A stretch of 64,000 nt of DNA from Tsukamurella sputi (GCF_007858445.1 NZ_VIGV01000002.1:1-64000); one strand, 5' to 3'. Positions 27,469 to 36,452 are shown, numbered from the stretch's first letter. Translations and numbers: made by a program. Notes: a model not told the origin generated them from the sequence alone.

Positions 27469-28809
27469 ATGTCCACCACCGAATCCGGTACCGGGGCGCC
27501 GCAGAGGGGCGCCGTCAAGGCCTACATCGCCAGCCTCACCGGCACCTCGCTCGAGTACTACGATTTCGCGCTGTACTCGGTCGCCTCGGCACTCGTCTTT
27601 CCCCATGTCTTCTTCCCCGCCGAGGACCCGTTCATCGGGCTCCTCCTGTCCTTCTCGACCTTCGCCGTCGGGTACTTCGCACGCCCGATCGGCGGCGTGG
27701 TCTTCGGTCGGCTCGGTGACCGGATCGGACGCAAGAACGTCCTGGTCGCGACGTTGCTCCTGATCGGCGTCGCGACCGTGCTCATCGGCGTCCTGCCGAG
27801 CTACGGGACCATCGGCGTGGTCGCTCCGACGATCCTCGTGCTGCTGCGGTTCGCGCAGGGCGTCGGCGTCGGCGGTGAGTGGGGAGGCGCGGTACTGCTC
27901 TCCAGTGAGTTCGGCGACCCGCGTAAACGCGGTTTCTGGGCGTCGGCCGCTCAGATCGGAGTGCCCGTCGGCAATCTCATGGCGAACGGTGTGCTGGCCC
28001 TGGTCGCCGCCGTGCTCAGCGAGGACGCCTTCCGTGACTGGGGCTGGCGCATCGGCTTCCTGCTCTCCGCTGTCCTGGTCGTCTTCGGGCTCGTCATCCG
28101 GCTGCGGTTGGAGGAGACTCCCGTCTTCCAGGCCATCGCCGAGCGCGCCGAACAGCCGAAGGCCCCGATCTCCGAGGTGCTCCGCGGCCATCCGCGGGCG
28201 CTGCTCGCGGCGGCGCTCTCGCGGATCTGCCCGGACGTCCTGTACTCGCTGCTGACCGTCTTCCTCGCCAGCTACGCCACCAAGGAGCTCCACTTCCCAA
28301 CGAGCGCCGTCCTGACCGCCGTACTGACCGGATCGGCCGTGCAGGTCTTCGTGATGCCGCTCGCCGGATCGCTCACCGACCGCTTCAACCGGCGCCTGGT
28401 CTACGGCATCGGCGCCGTGCTCACCGCGGCGTGGGTTCCGGTGCTGTTCCTGATGATCCAGTCGGGCAGCCGCGTGCTGCTCACCGTCGGCGTGGTGGTC
28501 GGCATGTGCCTGCACGCCCTGATGTACGGCCCACAGGCGGCGTTCATCACCGAGCAGTTCCCCGCCCGGCTGCGGTACGCGGGCAGCTCGCTGGCCTACA
28601 CGTTCGCCGGCGTCGTCGGCGGCGGGATGGCGCCACTCATCTTCACCGTGCTGTTCCGCTGGACCGACTCGTGGGTGATCATCGCCGGCTACGTCGCCGT
28701 CACGGCGGTCGCCACTGTCGCCGGCATGTGCATCGGACGCGATCCCGCGCCCGAGGAGGAGCTGGAACTGCTGGCAGACGCACCGGACGGCGCCGATGTC
28801 CCGCGTTGA
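27469..28809 (+). CDS. MHS-family MFS transporter, likely for 5-oxoproline
   Basis: A 446-residue, 12-helix transporter of the metabolite:proton symporter (MHS) family, which imports organic acids (shikimate, alpha-ketoglutarate, proline/betaine). Signatures: TGTSLEYYDFALYSVASAL, ARPIGGVVFGRLGDRIGRKNVL and RFAQGVGVGGEWGGAVLL. It lies between pxpA (25-base gap) and pxpBC (14-base overlap), so the substrate is probably 5-oxoproline or a related cyclic amino acid; this is inferred from context. Confidence 0.9.
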   Translation: MSTTESGTGAPQRGAVKAYIASLTGTSLEYYDFALYSVASALVFPHVFFPAEDPFIGLLLSFSTFAVGYFARPIGGVVFGRLGDRIGRKNVLVATLLLIGVATVLIGVLPSYGTIGVVAPTILVLLRFAQGVGVGGEWGGAVLLSSEFGDPRKRGFWASAAQIGVPVGNLMANGVLALVAAVLSEDAFRDWGWRIGFLLSAVLVVFGLVIRLRLEETPVFQAIAERAEQPKAPISEVLRGHPRALLAAALSRICPDVLYSLLTVFLASYATKELHFPTSAVLTAVLTGSAVQVFVMPLAGSLTDRFNRRLVYGIGAVLTAAWVPVLFLMIQSGSRVLLTVGVVVGMCLHALMYGPQAAFITEQFPARLRYAGSSLAYTFAGVVGGGMAPLIFTVLFRWTDSWVIIAGYVAVTAVATVAGMCIGRDPAPEEELELLADAPDGADVPR

Positions 28810-30337
28810 TGTCCGCCGCCTGGGCTCCCGGGCCGTCCGCATCCGAGTGACGCCCGGCACCGTCGAAGCGCTGCGCGCCCACCTGGCCGCCGAACCGCTG
28901 CCCGGGCAGCGCGAGCTGATCCCGGGAGGCGAGACGGTCACCGTCCTGTTCGACGGTGCCCGGTTCGCTCGGGAGGCCGAGCGCGTCCTCTCGGCGATGG
29001 CGCCACCGGAGCCGCTCGTCGCCGACGGTCCGCTTGTCGAGATCGGCGTCGTCTACGACGGCGAGGATCTGCAGGATGTGGCGGAGCTGCTCGGCACCGA
29101 TACCGCCGGAGTGGTGCGGATGCACACCGAACGCTTGTGGCAGGTGGGCTTCCTCGGCTTCGCGCCCGGATTCGCCTACCTCCGGTCGACCGAGCCCGGG
29201 CCGGAGATCGCGCGCCGCGCTTCGCCCCGCGTCCGGGTGCCCGCAGGGGCCGTCGGGCTGGCGGGGGAGTACAGCGCCGTCTACCCGCGTACCTCGCCCG
29301 GCGGCTGGCAGCTGATCGGCCGCACCGACGCCGAGCTCTGGTGCCTCGATCGCGACCCGCCGGCCCTCCTCGTTCCCGGGACCCGCGTGCGGTTCACCGC
29401 GGTCCGGGAGCGCGTCGCCGTGCCGCAAGCCCCCGCGCCGTCCGCTCCCGGCCCGGCCCCGGCGAGGGGCCTGCGCGTCCGCGCGACCGGACTGCAGAGC
29501 CTCGTGGAAGACCTCGGCCGGCCGGGGCACGCGGCGATCGGGGTCACCGGCTCGGGCGCTGCTGATCGGGGGGCGCTGCGGCAGGCCAACCGCCTCGTCG
29601 GCAATCCGGAGCACGCCGCGGGTATCGAGAACGCCGGCGGTGGTGTCGAACTGGTGGCCGTGGGGGAGCAGGTCGTCGCCGTGTCCGGCGCCGAGGCCGA
29701 ACTCGTCGTGGAGACTCCCGACGGGCACTGGCGCACCGTCGAGCGCGGGCGGCCCTTCGCCCTCGACGACGGTGACCTCCTCGAGGTCGGACCCGTGACC
29801 GCGGGCCTGCGCGTCGTGATCGCCGTCCGCGGCGGCATCGACGTCCCGCCCGTCCTGGGCAGCCGCAGCACCGACACGCTCGCCCACCTCGGTCCCGATC
29901 TGATCACGGCCGGCGTGGTCCTGCCCGTCGGGCGGGCGCCGCGGACCGTCGTCGGGGCGCCCGAGACCGCACTCCCTGTTCCCGACGGGAGCCGCCCGAC
30001 GGTGCTCTGCGTGACTCCGGGGCCCGATGCGGAGCTCTTCCCCGACGGTGCCTGGGAGCACCTGCTCGACGAGGAGTGGGAGGTCACGCCGCAGAGCGAC
30101 CGCGTCGGAGTCCGGCTCACCGGGCGACCCCTGGCGCGGGCCGACGGCGAGGTCCGGAGCCAGGCGCTCGTGCCGGGCGCGATCCAGGTACCACCATCCG
30201 GAGAGCCGGTGGTCTTCATGGTCGACCACCCGACGACCGGCGGTTACCCGGTGCTGGCTGTCGTCGCCGAGGCTGATCTCGATCGTCTGGCTCAGCTGCC
30301 GCTGGGATCGGCGGTGTCCTTCGCCGACGGAGGGTGA
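28796..30337 (+). CDS. pxpBC: fused 5-oxoprolinase subunits PxpB-PxpC
   Basis: A 513-residue fusion. Residues 1-205 are PxpB (KipI-like; WQVGFLGFAPGFAYL, SPRVRVPAGAVGLAGEYSAVYPRTSPGGWQLIGRT). After a Pro/Ala linker (about 206-225), residues 226-513 are PxpC (KipA/biotin-dependent-carboxylase-like; GLQSLVEDLGRPGHAAIGVTGSGAAD, NAGGGVEL, GSRSTDTLAHLG, VMVDHPTTGGYP near the end). With PxpA it makes the ATP-dependent 5-oxoprolinase. The start lies inside the transporter gene, overlapping by 14 bases. Fusion of B and C is known in actinobacteria and fungi-like enzymes, elsewhere they are separate. Confidence 0.93.
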   Translation: MSRVDVRRLGSRAVRIRVTPGTVEALRAHLAAEPLPGQRELIPGGETVTVLFDGARFAREAERVLSAMAPPEPLVADGPLVEIGVVYDGEDLQDVAELLGTDTAGVVRMHTERLWQVGFLGFAPGFAYLRSTEPGPEIARRASPRVRVPAGAVGLAGEYSAVYPRTSPGGWQLIGRTDAELWCLDRDPPALLVPGTRVRFTAVRERVAVPQAPAPSAPGPAPARGLRVRATGLQSLVEDLGRPGHAAIGVTGSGAADRGALRQANRLVGNPEHAAGIENAGGGVELVAVGEQVVAVSGAEAELVVETPDGHWRTVERGRPFALDDGDLLEVGPVTAGLRVVIAVRGGIDVPPVLGSRSTDTLAHLGPDLITAGVVLPVGRAPRTVVGAPETALPVPDGSRPTVLCVTPGPDAELFPDGAWEHLLDEEWEVTPQSDRVGVRLTGRPLARADGEVRSQALVPGAIQVPPSGEPVVFMVDHPTTGGYPVLAVVAEADLDRLAQLPLGSAVSFADGG

Positions 30338-30452
30338 CTTCGTCGCACTCGTCGCAAGTGAGCTCTCGATCGGCCCGGGGCGGTTAGGGTCGGTCCACGA
30401 GCGGTTCTCGCACGGTCGCTCGAACGACTCGAAGGCAGACCGGAAGGACCCC

Positions 30453-31148
30453 ATGAGGAAGTTCGCAGATCGGCGGATGGTCGGCGTCGTCGCAGGTCTG
30501 GCAGCGTTGTCACTGGCCGTCGTGGGGTGCGGTGACAGCGGCTCCAGCGATGTGGCCGTCACGTCAGCGGCGGCCACATCGGCCACCACGACCGCGGCGG
30601 GTTCCTCCGTTCCGTTCTCGGCGGCGCACTCGTCGGGGGCAGCGGCGCCGGCCTCGGGCTCGGCCGCGGCGGGCTCGTCCGGGAAGGCGGCGCCGGGCTC
30701 GGTGAAGGTGAAGGGAGCGGACGGCAGCGAGGTGACGCTGACGGGTCCGATCGCCGCGAAGTACTCGGCGGCCACGGCCGCCCAGCGCGCCTCGCTGGGG
30801 GTCGTCCTCACGGGCGATCACAACGCCGGCACGCGCGATAGCGGCGTGATCTTCCAGCAGTTCAAGGGTGGCGTGATCACCGCGAAGAGCGCTGCCGCCG
30901 GTACGCCCGCCTACATCACGTGGGGTCGCATCCGGGACGCCTGGAACATCGAGCGCGGCCCGGACGGTAAGCCCGCGCAGGACGGCAAGAACGGCTCCGC
31001 CGGACCGCTGGGCGCCGTGACCAGCGACGAGACCACGTCCGGAGCGGTCAAGCAGACCACCTTCGAACACGGGAAGATCAGCTTCAACACGCAGACCGGC
31101 AAGGTCGAGGTGGCCGTCAACGGCAAGGTCGTCCCGGCCGGGATCTAG
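30453..31148 (+). CDS. LGFP-like lipoprotein
   Basis: A 231-residue lipoprotein: signal peptide with lipobox VVGC (Cys26), 50-residue Ala/Ser/Thr/Gly linker, then a domain with the same order of elements as the lipoprotein at 11494-12105 (DGSEVTLTGPIAAKYSAA, ITWGRIRDAWNIERG, GPLGAVTSDETTSGAVKQTTFEHGKISFN). The LGFP consensus is weaker here. Start ATG 30453 after GGAAGGA. A DUF1905 gene starts 12 bases after its stop. Confidence 0.82.
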   Translation: MRKFADRRMVGVVAGLAALSLAVVGCGDSGSSDVAVTSAAATSATTTAAGSSVPFSAAHSSGAAAPASGSAAAGSSGKAAPGSVKVKGADGSEVTLTGPIAAKYSAATAAQRASLGVVLTGDHNAGTRDSGVIFQQFKGGVITAKSAAAGTPAYITWGRIRDAWNIERGPDGKPAQDGKNGSAGPLGAVTSDETTSGAVKQTTFEHGKISFNTQTGKVEVAVNGKVVPAGI

Positions 31149-31160
31149 AAGGGCGGAACC

Positions 31161-31448
31161 ATGGCGGACACCGCGGGACCGATCGACATCACGTTCACCG
31201 CAGTCCTCGGGAAGGTGCGCGAGGGCGATACCTGGACGTGCGTGCAGTTGCCTGATTCCGCCGAGATCTTCGGCACCCGCGGCCTGGTGAAGGTCGCCGG
31301 CACCGTCGACGGCGAGCCCTTCACCTCGTCGTTCATGGCCCTCGGCGACGGGACGCACAAGCTCCCTGTCTCCGCAGCCATTCGCCGTACGATCGGCAAG
31401 ACGGACGGCGACGAAGTCGTCGTGCACCTCACCGAGCGGCTGAACTGA
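31161..31448 (+). CDS. DUF1905 domain protein
   Basis: A 95-residue cytosolic protein made of one DUF1905 beta-barrel ([40 protein letters not shown], then [33 protein letters not shown]). In many bacteria this domain is joined to a YdeI-like bacteriocin-protection (OmdA) domain; here it stands alone. Function is unknown. 12 bases downstream of the lipoprotein gene, so probably cotranscribed. Confidence 0.88.
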   Translation: MADTAGPIDITFTAVLGKVREGDTWTCVQLPDSAEIFGTRGLVKVAGTVDGEPFTSSFMALGDGTHKLPVSAAIRRTIGKTDGDEVVVHLTERLN

Positions 31449-31459
31449 ATCGGCAGCTC

Positions 31460-31640
31460 AGCACACCGGAGGTCAGGCGCTGGGCGGTCGCCGCGCCCGT
31501 ACATCTCCACTCGGCCGGGTCGACGGTGTGGGCATCGCGTTCGCCCGCGAAGCGTGCTCCTAGGTGCGTGGCCGGGCATGGGGATGATCTCGACGCCGTT
31601 CGCGACGACGATGCGGTCCGCGAGCAGAACGCCGGGTCGC
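31460..31640 (-). pseudogene. possible metallo-beta-lactamase-fold remnant
   Basis: In the 234-base gap between the DUF1905 and DUF998 genes, the minus strand encodes LLADRIVVANGVEIIPMPGH followed by APRST. This resembles the (D)GVEVIxTPGHTPGST segment of metallo-beta-lactamase-fold hydrolases, but with no HxHxDH part, no proper start and unrelated codons after it. Either a decayed fragment or chance. Weak evidence. Confidence 0.25.
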
Positions 31641-31682
31641 GTGTCCGGTGATGCCCGCGAAGACGCCTTCGGACGCGTCAGG

Positions 31683-32426
31683 TCAAGGGCGAGCCGTTCC
31701 GATTGTTCGCGACCGTCGGGCGAGGACGAGCAGCGCGACACCGAGGATGCACCGCCACCACAGGAACGGGTCGATCGCCGCGCGTTCGGTCCCGCCCGCC
31801 CCCAGCGGGTTCGCCCAGGGGATGACCAATGCGGCGATGCCGGAGACGGCGATCAACAGAGCTGTGAAGGCTGCGAGCCCCGTCCGCGTGCGCAACAGGA
31901 GGAGCACCGCGACGGCCATCAGTGCGAGCCCTGTGACGTGCTCGACGTAGGCCGCGATCGGGTGCACGACGATCCGCGCTCGTGGACCGTGGGGGAACTC
32001 GCCGGCGCTCCCCGGGAACAGGCCCACGCAGGCGAGGGCGACGCCGTTCACCGCCGCCAGTCCCAGTGTGACGGCGCCCCACGGGCGGGGGAGCACGGGC
32101 CGCAGAGCCACGGCCGCGGCGAAACCAACCGCCCCGACCACGACGAACGCGGTGTTCATCACGGAATGCCACGGCGAGCAGACGAAGCGGTCGGCGACGG
32201 CGAGCCCGCCGTCACGACTGAGCTCGCCGAGGCACTCGGGGACCCCAAGATCACTGATCATGTTGTGCGACCAGTCGTAAGGGCGCGGCCACCGCAGCGA
32301 GACGACGAGCTCGGCGAGGAAGTAGAGCGCGGTCGACCCGAGCAGGACCCCGGCGAGGACGGTGCGTTGCCGGCCCATCTCGGTGACGGGGCGGGCTCGA
32401 GGAAGCGCACTGATCGTTAGCGGCAT
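31683..32426 (-). CDS. DUF998 membrane protein
   Basis: A 247-residue polytopic protein with about six helices of the DUF998 family. Family-typical: helix 1 ([22 protein letters not shown]), [15 protein letters not shown], and [19 protein letters not shown], then [31 protein letters not shown]. No biochemical role is established. Monocistronic; divergent from the SAP-domain gene by 72 bases. Confidence 0.85.
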   Translation of the reverse strand: MPLTISALPRARPVTEMGRQRTVLAGVLLGSTALYFLAELVVSLRWPRPYDWSHNMISDLGVPECLGELSRDGGLAVADRFVCSPWHSVMNTAFVVVGAVGFAAAVALRPVLPRPWGAVTLGLAAVNGVALACVGLFPGSAGEFPHGPRARIVVHPIAAYVEHVTGLALMAVAVLLLLRTRTGLAAFTALLIAVSGIAALVIPWANPLGAGGTERAAIDPFLWWRCILGVALLVLARRSRTIGTARP

Positions 32427-32498
32427 TCAGTATTTCTAGCGCACCCGGAGGTGCGAGCGCTGTGGTGCACATCTCGCTGTGCGCGTACGGTCGGAAGT

Positions 32499-32768
32499 AT
32501 GGCGAGAAAGGATCCGGGTCCGTCGGTCAAGGACGATGAGCTGTACGAGAAGCTGCGCGACGAAGGCGATTCGAAGGAGAAGGCCGCCCGCATCGCGAAC
32601 GCGGCCGCGGACCGTGGACGCTCCGCGGTGGGCGCGGCCGGCGGTCGTGCGGGCCGGTACGAGGACTGGACCGTCGACGAATTGAAGGCGCGTGCGAAGG
32701 AACTCGGACTCTCCGGATACTCGTCGAAGCGCAAAGCCGACCTGATCGACGCACTGCGCAACCACTGA
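32499..32768 (+). CDS. small SAP / Rho-N domain protein
   Basis: An 89-residue basic protein. Residues 1-45 ([37 protein letters not shown]) form a helical segment found in many actinobacterial small proteins; residues 50-89 ([35 protein letters not shown]) are a SAP-like / Rho N-terminal helix-loop-helix, which binds nucleic acid. Likely a nucleoid- or RNA-associated factor (inference). Start ATG 32499. Confidence 0.82.
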   Translation: MARKDPGPSVKDDELYEKLRDEGDSKEKAARIANAAADRGRSAVGAAGGRAGRYEDWTVDELKARAKELGLSGYSSKRKADLIDALRNH

Positions 32769-32899
32769 CGACCGTCGGTGCCGCATCGCGCTGATGTGGA
32801 CAATGTCACTCTAGTGTTTCGCATAAGTAACGATACTGTGGTGGGGCAGCCGCCGGCCTTTGTGTTCGGCGGAATCCGATCCAGTGAGGTGTCGTTGCC

Positions 32900-33760
32900 A
32901 TGCGCCTTCGTAGCCATGTGGAATCGTCGTCCACGATGCTCGTCAGTGCGGTGAGCACGCAGACCTCGTCGGCGTTGTCGCTGCAGACCTTCGGCAGAGC
33001 GGGGCCCGTGCCCGCGTCCGGCCTACGAATGGCCGGTGCGGCGGTGATGATGTGTGCTCTCACGCGTCCCGACCCTCGGCGGGTGACCGTGCGCGAGTGG
33101 CGGGCGATCATCGCCTTCGGAGTCGTCATGGCGGTGATGAACCTGTGCCTCTACCAGGCCATCGACAGGCTCGCCCTTGGTGTCGCGGTGACCCTGGACT
33201 TCCTCGGCCCGTGCAGTCTGGCTTTCGTTCTCGCGAAACGGTGGCGGGAGCGGTGCTGCGCGCCGATCGCACTCGCCGGGGTCGTCTTGATGGCGGGCCA
33301 GGGGAGCGGTGTCGACCTGGTGGGCGTCGGCTTCGGCCTGGCCGCGGGGCTGTGCTTCGCGGGCTATGCGGTCCTGGCGGAACGGGTCGGGCGCCAGCAT
33401 CAGCCGTTGTCCCGCGTGGCGCTCGCGGTCGCCATCGCGGCCGCCGCCACGGCGCCCCTGTGGTTCCGCGCGCTCGGCGAGCTGAATGTTCGCACCGCCG
33501 CGCTCTTGCTAGCGGCGGCGTTCTTCGGCGTCGTGGTGTCGTACACGTGTGACGCGGTCGCGGCGGCACGCGCCTCGGCGGCGATGATCGCTCTGCTCTT
33601 CGGCCTCGATCCCGTCGTCGGCGCGGTGGTGGGGGCCACCTTCCTGCACCAGAGTCTCGACGTGCTCGCGATCGTCGGTATGGCCATGGTCGTCGGTGCC
33701 GGTGTCGCGGTCAGTTGGATGATGGCGGCCCGCACCGCGGTTGGTACCGGAGGGCGATGA
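32900..33760 (+). CDS. EamA/RhtA-family transporter
   Basis: A 286-residue, roughly 10-helix protein of the drug/metabolite transporter superfamily, closest in pattern to RhtA-type threonine/homoserine exporters (two EamA repeats; LYQAIDRLALGVAVTLDFLGP at the first repeat's end, LFGLDPVVGAVVGATFLHQSL in the second). The first helix is short and polar for the family. Its 3' end overlaps that of the convergent DHFR-like gene by 50 bases. Confidence 0.85.
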   Translation: MRLRSHVESSSTMLVSAVSTQTSSALSLQTFGRAGPVPASGLRMAGAAVMMCALTRPDPRRVTVREWRAIIAFGVVMAVMNLCLYQAIDRLALGVAVTLDFLGPCSLAFVLAKRWRERCCAPIALAGVVLMAGQGSGVDLVGVGFGLAAGLCFAGYAVLAERVGRQHQPLSRVALAVAIAAAATAPLWFRALGELNVRTAALLLAAAFFGVVVSYTCDAVAAARASAAMIALLFGLDPVVGAVVGATFLHQSLDVLAIVGMAMVVGAGVAVSWMMAARTAVGTGGR

Positions 33761-34289
33761 CGCCGCTGGTGAAGAGGTGGTGGTCGGTCAGTTCGAGGTC
33801 GACGCGCGCTCCGGTCGGGAGCCCGGGCTTGCCGCCACCGACGATGAGTGGCAGGACGAACAATCGAACCTCGTCGATGAGGCCCGCCGAGAAGGCCTGG
33901 GAGGCGAGATCGGCGCCGCCGATCAGGAGATCTCCGTCGATGTTCCGTACGAGGCTCCGAACCTGGGCGGGATCGAATCGTGACTCGATGCGCGTCCGGA
34001 CCGTCGAGGCTTCGGTGATCGACGTCGAGTAGACCACCTTCTCCGGCGCGTGCCAGGCGGCGGCGAAGTCGGCGGACGCAGGGGAGCGGGCCGCGAGCGA
34101 CGCGTCGGTCTCCCAGGCGGACATCATGTCGTAGAGACGCCGCCCGTACAGGAGTACGGCCGCGGAGCGCATGAGATCGGTGTGGGCCCCGAAGACGTCG
34201 TCGTCGCCGGGGAGCCAGGCGAAATCGCCGTTCTCATCCTCGATGTACCCGTCGAGAGAGACGTTCGTCGCGTAGATCAACCTGCCCAT
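33711..34289 (-). CDS. dihydrofolate reductase family protein (RibD_C/YwjB-like)
   Basis: A 192-residue DHFR-like reductase of the RibD C-terminal type. Signatures: MGRLIYATNVSLDGYIED, LLYGRRLYDMMSAWE, VVYSTSI, and DLLIGGADLASQAFSAGLIDEVRLFVLPLIVGGGKP. Probably an NADPH-dependent reductase of unknown substrate; too divergent to be the essential folate enzyme. Start ATG 34289. Stop lies inside the EamA gene's 3' end (50-base convergent overlap). Confidence 0.88.
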   Translation of the reverse strand: MGRLIYATNVSLDGYIEDENGDFAWLPGDDDVFGAHTDLMRSAAVLLYGRRLYDMMSAWETDASLAARSPASADFAAAWHAPEKVVYSTSITEASTVRTRIESRFDPAQVRSLVRNIDGDLLIGGADLASQAFSAGLIDEVRLFVLPLIVGGGKPGLPTGARVDLELTDHHLFTSGVIALRYQPRCGPPSSN

Positions 34290-34381
34290 GCCGTGCCTCC
34301 TGTCCGCAGTTCTTGGGGGGTCTCGTGCGTCGTCGCGCACTCCACTGATGTTCACAGCGTATACTTCGGGCAACTTCAGGG

Positions 34382-34858
34382 CTAGGCTCTCCATGGATCA
34401 CCCATGGGGGTCGCGCAGACATCGCAGATCCACCGGTACGCACGAATGTCGGGGTCGTAGTAGTAGGGCCGCTTGGCGCCCAACGCGAATTCGCGCGGCT
34501 CAGCGATGAGGAGCTCGTAGGGCCGGTGGGCATGATCGGCATCGAGGTCGTAGCGGGGATGTCCCAGGGGGCAGGCGGTGTCGTCGGGTGCACCCTCGAA
34601 ACCGAACTCGATGTCGTAGCTGTAACGACTGTTGTCGAAGCGAACCGTGGGGAGGTGTGTGGCGGCGATCGACTGCAGTAGTTGTTCCGGTATCGGCCAC
34701 GATCCGCCCAGCATGCTGAGCGGTCCGTGGCCGGGATGCAAGGCGGGGCGGAGGATGCTTTCGTCGAGATCCGGCAGCGGGTGCTCGGCGTGCAGGAACT
34801 GTGCGCCGGGCTGCTTGTGGAACTCCAACAGACACCACGTGCCGGATCGACGGATCAT
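34382..34858 (-). CDS. hypothetical protein with C-terminal CxxC
   Basis: A 158-residue protein I do not recognise. It is soluble, acidic, rich in Pro, Tyr and His, with ACPLGHPRYDL near residue 97 and a C-terminal WICDVCATPMGDPW, which together could form a zinc ribbon. Codon use is less GC-biased than its neighbours. Upstream is the largest gene-free stretch of the window. Confidence 0.55.
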   Translation of the reverse strand: MIRRSGTWCLLEFHKQPGAQFLHAEHPLPDLDESILRPALHPGHGPLSMLGGSWPIPEQLLQSIAATHLPTVRFDNSRYSYDIEFGFEGAPDDTACPLGHPRYDLDADHAHRPYELLIAEPREFALGAKRPYYYDPDIRAYRWICDVCATPMGDPWRA

Positions 34859-35317
34859 GGTGGCCAGGGTGCGCGCAGTCGGTTAACGGGTGCTTGGTGT
34901 CCGCTACGTGCGATGCACCTGGCGCCGAGGAGGGCTGACGGTCACGCCGGCGGGAGCGAGGTGTTCTTCACGCGTAATGTCATAATGTAGATTATCGGCG
35001 AAACGGAGACCTGGCGGAACAGGCGAGCGGCCGCGGCGGTGTTCACTGGCGTCTCGGTGCGTCGTCCCTCTGACATATCCTCGTCGCCGCGACTGGTGCC
35101 CCGCAGATATGCGGGTCCCAACGATGTCGCCCTCGTTCGATCTCGTGCGTTCGCTGCGCTGATTCCGCCGGGCGGCGTCGGCTGTGGTCCGATCAGACTT
35201 CAGGCTCAGGCATGCGGTGGCACCTCTCCTGTCAGTCGCGTGCAAGCCGCGCTCCGGCCCCGTTCGCCGTTATTACGTCACAGTGACGTAATAACGCACG
35301 ATCGGCCCGCCTACCGA
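34859..35317. other. gene-poor interval with a perfect palindrome
   Basis: A 459-base interval with no convincing gene. Base composition falls in two places: around 34975-34997 (taatgtcataatgtagatt, direct repeat of TAATGT) and around the palindrome at 35268-35296. Short reading frames here have poor codon use. It lies between an unrecognised gene and the CGNR-type regulator, so it may be the scar of a lost gene or an integration site. Confidence 0.4.
35268..35296. promoter_or_regulatory. 29-base perfect palindrome
   Basis: Perfect inverted repeat, 14-base arms (35268-35281 and 35283-35296, reading CGTTATTACGTCAC on the left) around a single A. The one-base centre makes it a protein-binding site rather than a hairpin terminator. 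It starts 22 bases downstream of the CGNR gene stop and has no gene start close by. TetR- or bZIP-like half site TTACGTCA. Confidence 0.6.
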
Positions 35318-35917
35318 TCAGCGTCGGATTCGGTTGCTGACGGCGCGGGCGTGATGCGCGGCCACCTTGTGGCGGTTGCCGCAGAGTTCCATGCTGCACC
35401 AGCGGCGGCTCCGGCTGCGCGAGGTGTCCATGAACAGCAACGTGCACGTGTCGTGGTTGTCGCAGCGTCGGAGGCGGTCCGCTCGATCGCCGCTGACCAC
35501 CTCTGCCGCGTGCTGTGCCAGGATCCCGAGGAGCGTCTCGGGGTCGCGGTCCAGGTCGACCCGGGGCTCCAGGGTGAGAGTGCCGTCGTCCTGTCGTAGT
35601 TCGGGCACGGGCACCGACCGCAGCGCCTCGTTGAGTACGTCGAGCGCCTCTCCAGGGATCGCCGCGCCGTCGATAAGCGCCGTGCAGGCGGACCGAATGG
35701 CTTCACGTAGCTCGATGACCCGGCCGTGAAGGTCAGTCCCGAGCCTCGCCGAGGCGCTCGGTGCGAGGCCGGCTGCCGCGATCCACTCGGACAGTCGCTG
35801 CGGAGTGGTCAGGAGGTCGGTGAAGCGCCCGTTGAGCACGATCGTCGTGTTCACGAGATCCAGCGACACGTCGCCGCCGAGGAACACGAAATCCGCCGAA
35901 CTCGCCGATCCACCCAT
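35318..35917 (-). CDS. CGNR zinc-finger (ABATE-domain) protein
   Basis: A 199-residue protein with an N-terminal ABATE domain (FVFLGGDVSLDLVNTTIVLNGRFTDLLTTPQRLSEW) and a C-terminal CGNR zinc finger (RRCDNHDTCTLLFMDTSRSRSRRWCSMELCGNRHKVAAHHAR). CGNR proteins are presumed transcription regulators responding to small ligands. Start ATG 35917; an in-frame ATG at 35935 would add 6 residues. Divergent from the glyoxalase-like gene, with CTAACC/GGTTAG repeats between them. Confidence 0.87.
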   Translation of the reverse strand: MGGSASSADFVFLGGDVSLDLVNTTIVLNGRFTDLLTTPQRLSEWIAAAGLAPSASARLGTDLHGRVIELREAIRSACTALIDGAAIPGEALDVLNEALRSVPVPELRQDDGTLTLEPRVDLDRDPETLLGILAQHAAEVVSGDRADRLRRCDNHDTCTLLFMDTSRSRSRRWCSMELCGNRHKVAAHHARAVSNRIRR

Positions 35918-35919
35918 CA

Positions 35920-35950
35920 CTAACCTGCTATACATACTCAAGGCGGTTAG
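35920..35950. promoter_or_regulatory. inverted repeat between CGNR and VOC genes
   Basis: CTAACC at 35920-35925 and GGTTAG at 35945-35950, separated by 19 bases that include TATACATA. It covers the divergent promoter region and touches the CGNR start, so it is a candidate binding site for the CGNR protein itself. Confidence 0.4.
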
Positions 35951-35978
35951 CCGCCGTCCCTTGATCTTAGGAGCAATC

Positions 35979-36452
35979 ATGCCACTGCATACCGGTCACA
36001 TCGGCGTCAATGTCACCGATCTCCCGCGATCCATTGCCTTCTACCAGGAGGTTCTCGGGTTCGAGGTGCTCGCCCGGTCCGACGAGGACGGTCGGCGGTT
36101 CGCTTTCCTCGGCGATCCGGCCGTCACGTCGGAGATCTTCCTCGACAAGCTCGCGATCACCCTCTGGGAGCAGAGTGAGGGCCGATTCTCCACCGCGACC
36201 CCCGGCCTGCACCACTTGGCGCTGCACGTCGACACCGTCGACGAGGTGGAAGCGCTGCGTACTCGTGTCCAGGCCGCCGGGGTCGAGCTTCTCTACAGCG
36301 GCGAGATCATTCCGCACAGCGACGCCTTCTCGTCGGGTGGGTTCTTCTTCCTCGACCCCGACGGTGTCCGGCTGGAAATCTGTGCACCCGACGGCGTATC
36401 GACCGAGGATGCCGTCGCCGGCGCCGCCCCGTCCTGTGGCTTCTTCGACTGA
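35979..36452 (+). CDS. VOC family (glyoxalase-like) protein
   Basis: A 157-residue vicinal-oxygen-chelate protein with two beta-alpha-beta-beta-beta repeats. HTGHIGVNVTDLPRSIAFYQEVLGFEV opens the first (His7 a metal ligand), LHHLALHVDTVDEVEALRTRV opens the second, and FFLDPDGVRLEIC ends it with the metal Glu. Start ATG 35979 behind TAGGAG. Could be a lyase, dioxygenase or resistance protein. Overlaps the next gene by 17 bases. Confidence 0.88.
   Translation: MPLHTGHIGVNVTDLPRSIAFYQEVLGFEVLARSDEDGRRFAFLGDPAVTSEIFLDKLAITLWEQSEGRFSTATPGLHHLALHVDTVDEVEALRTRVQAAGVELLYSGEIIPHSDAFSSGGFFFLDPDGVRLEICAPDGVSTEDAVAGAAPSCGFFD

Noticed and set aside
34904-35245. Minus-strand 113-codon frame just after the 29-base palindrome
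   Set aside because: Composition is Arg/Thr-rich, third positions are not G/C-biased and there is no ribosome site.
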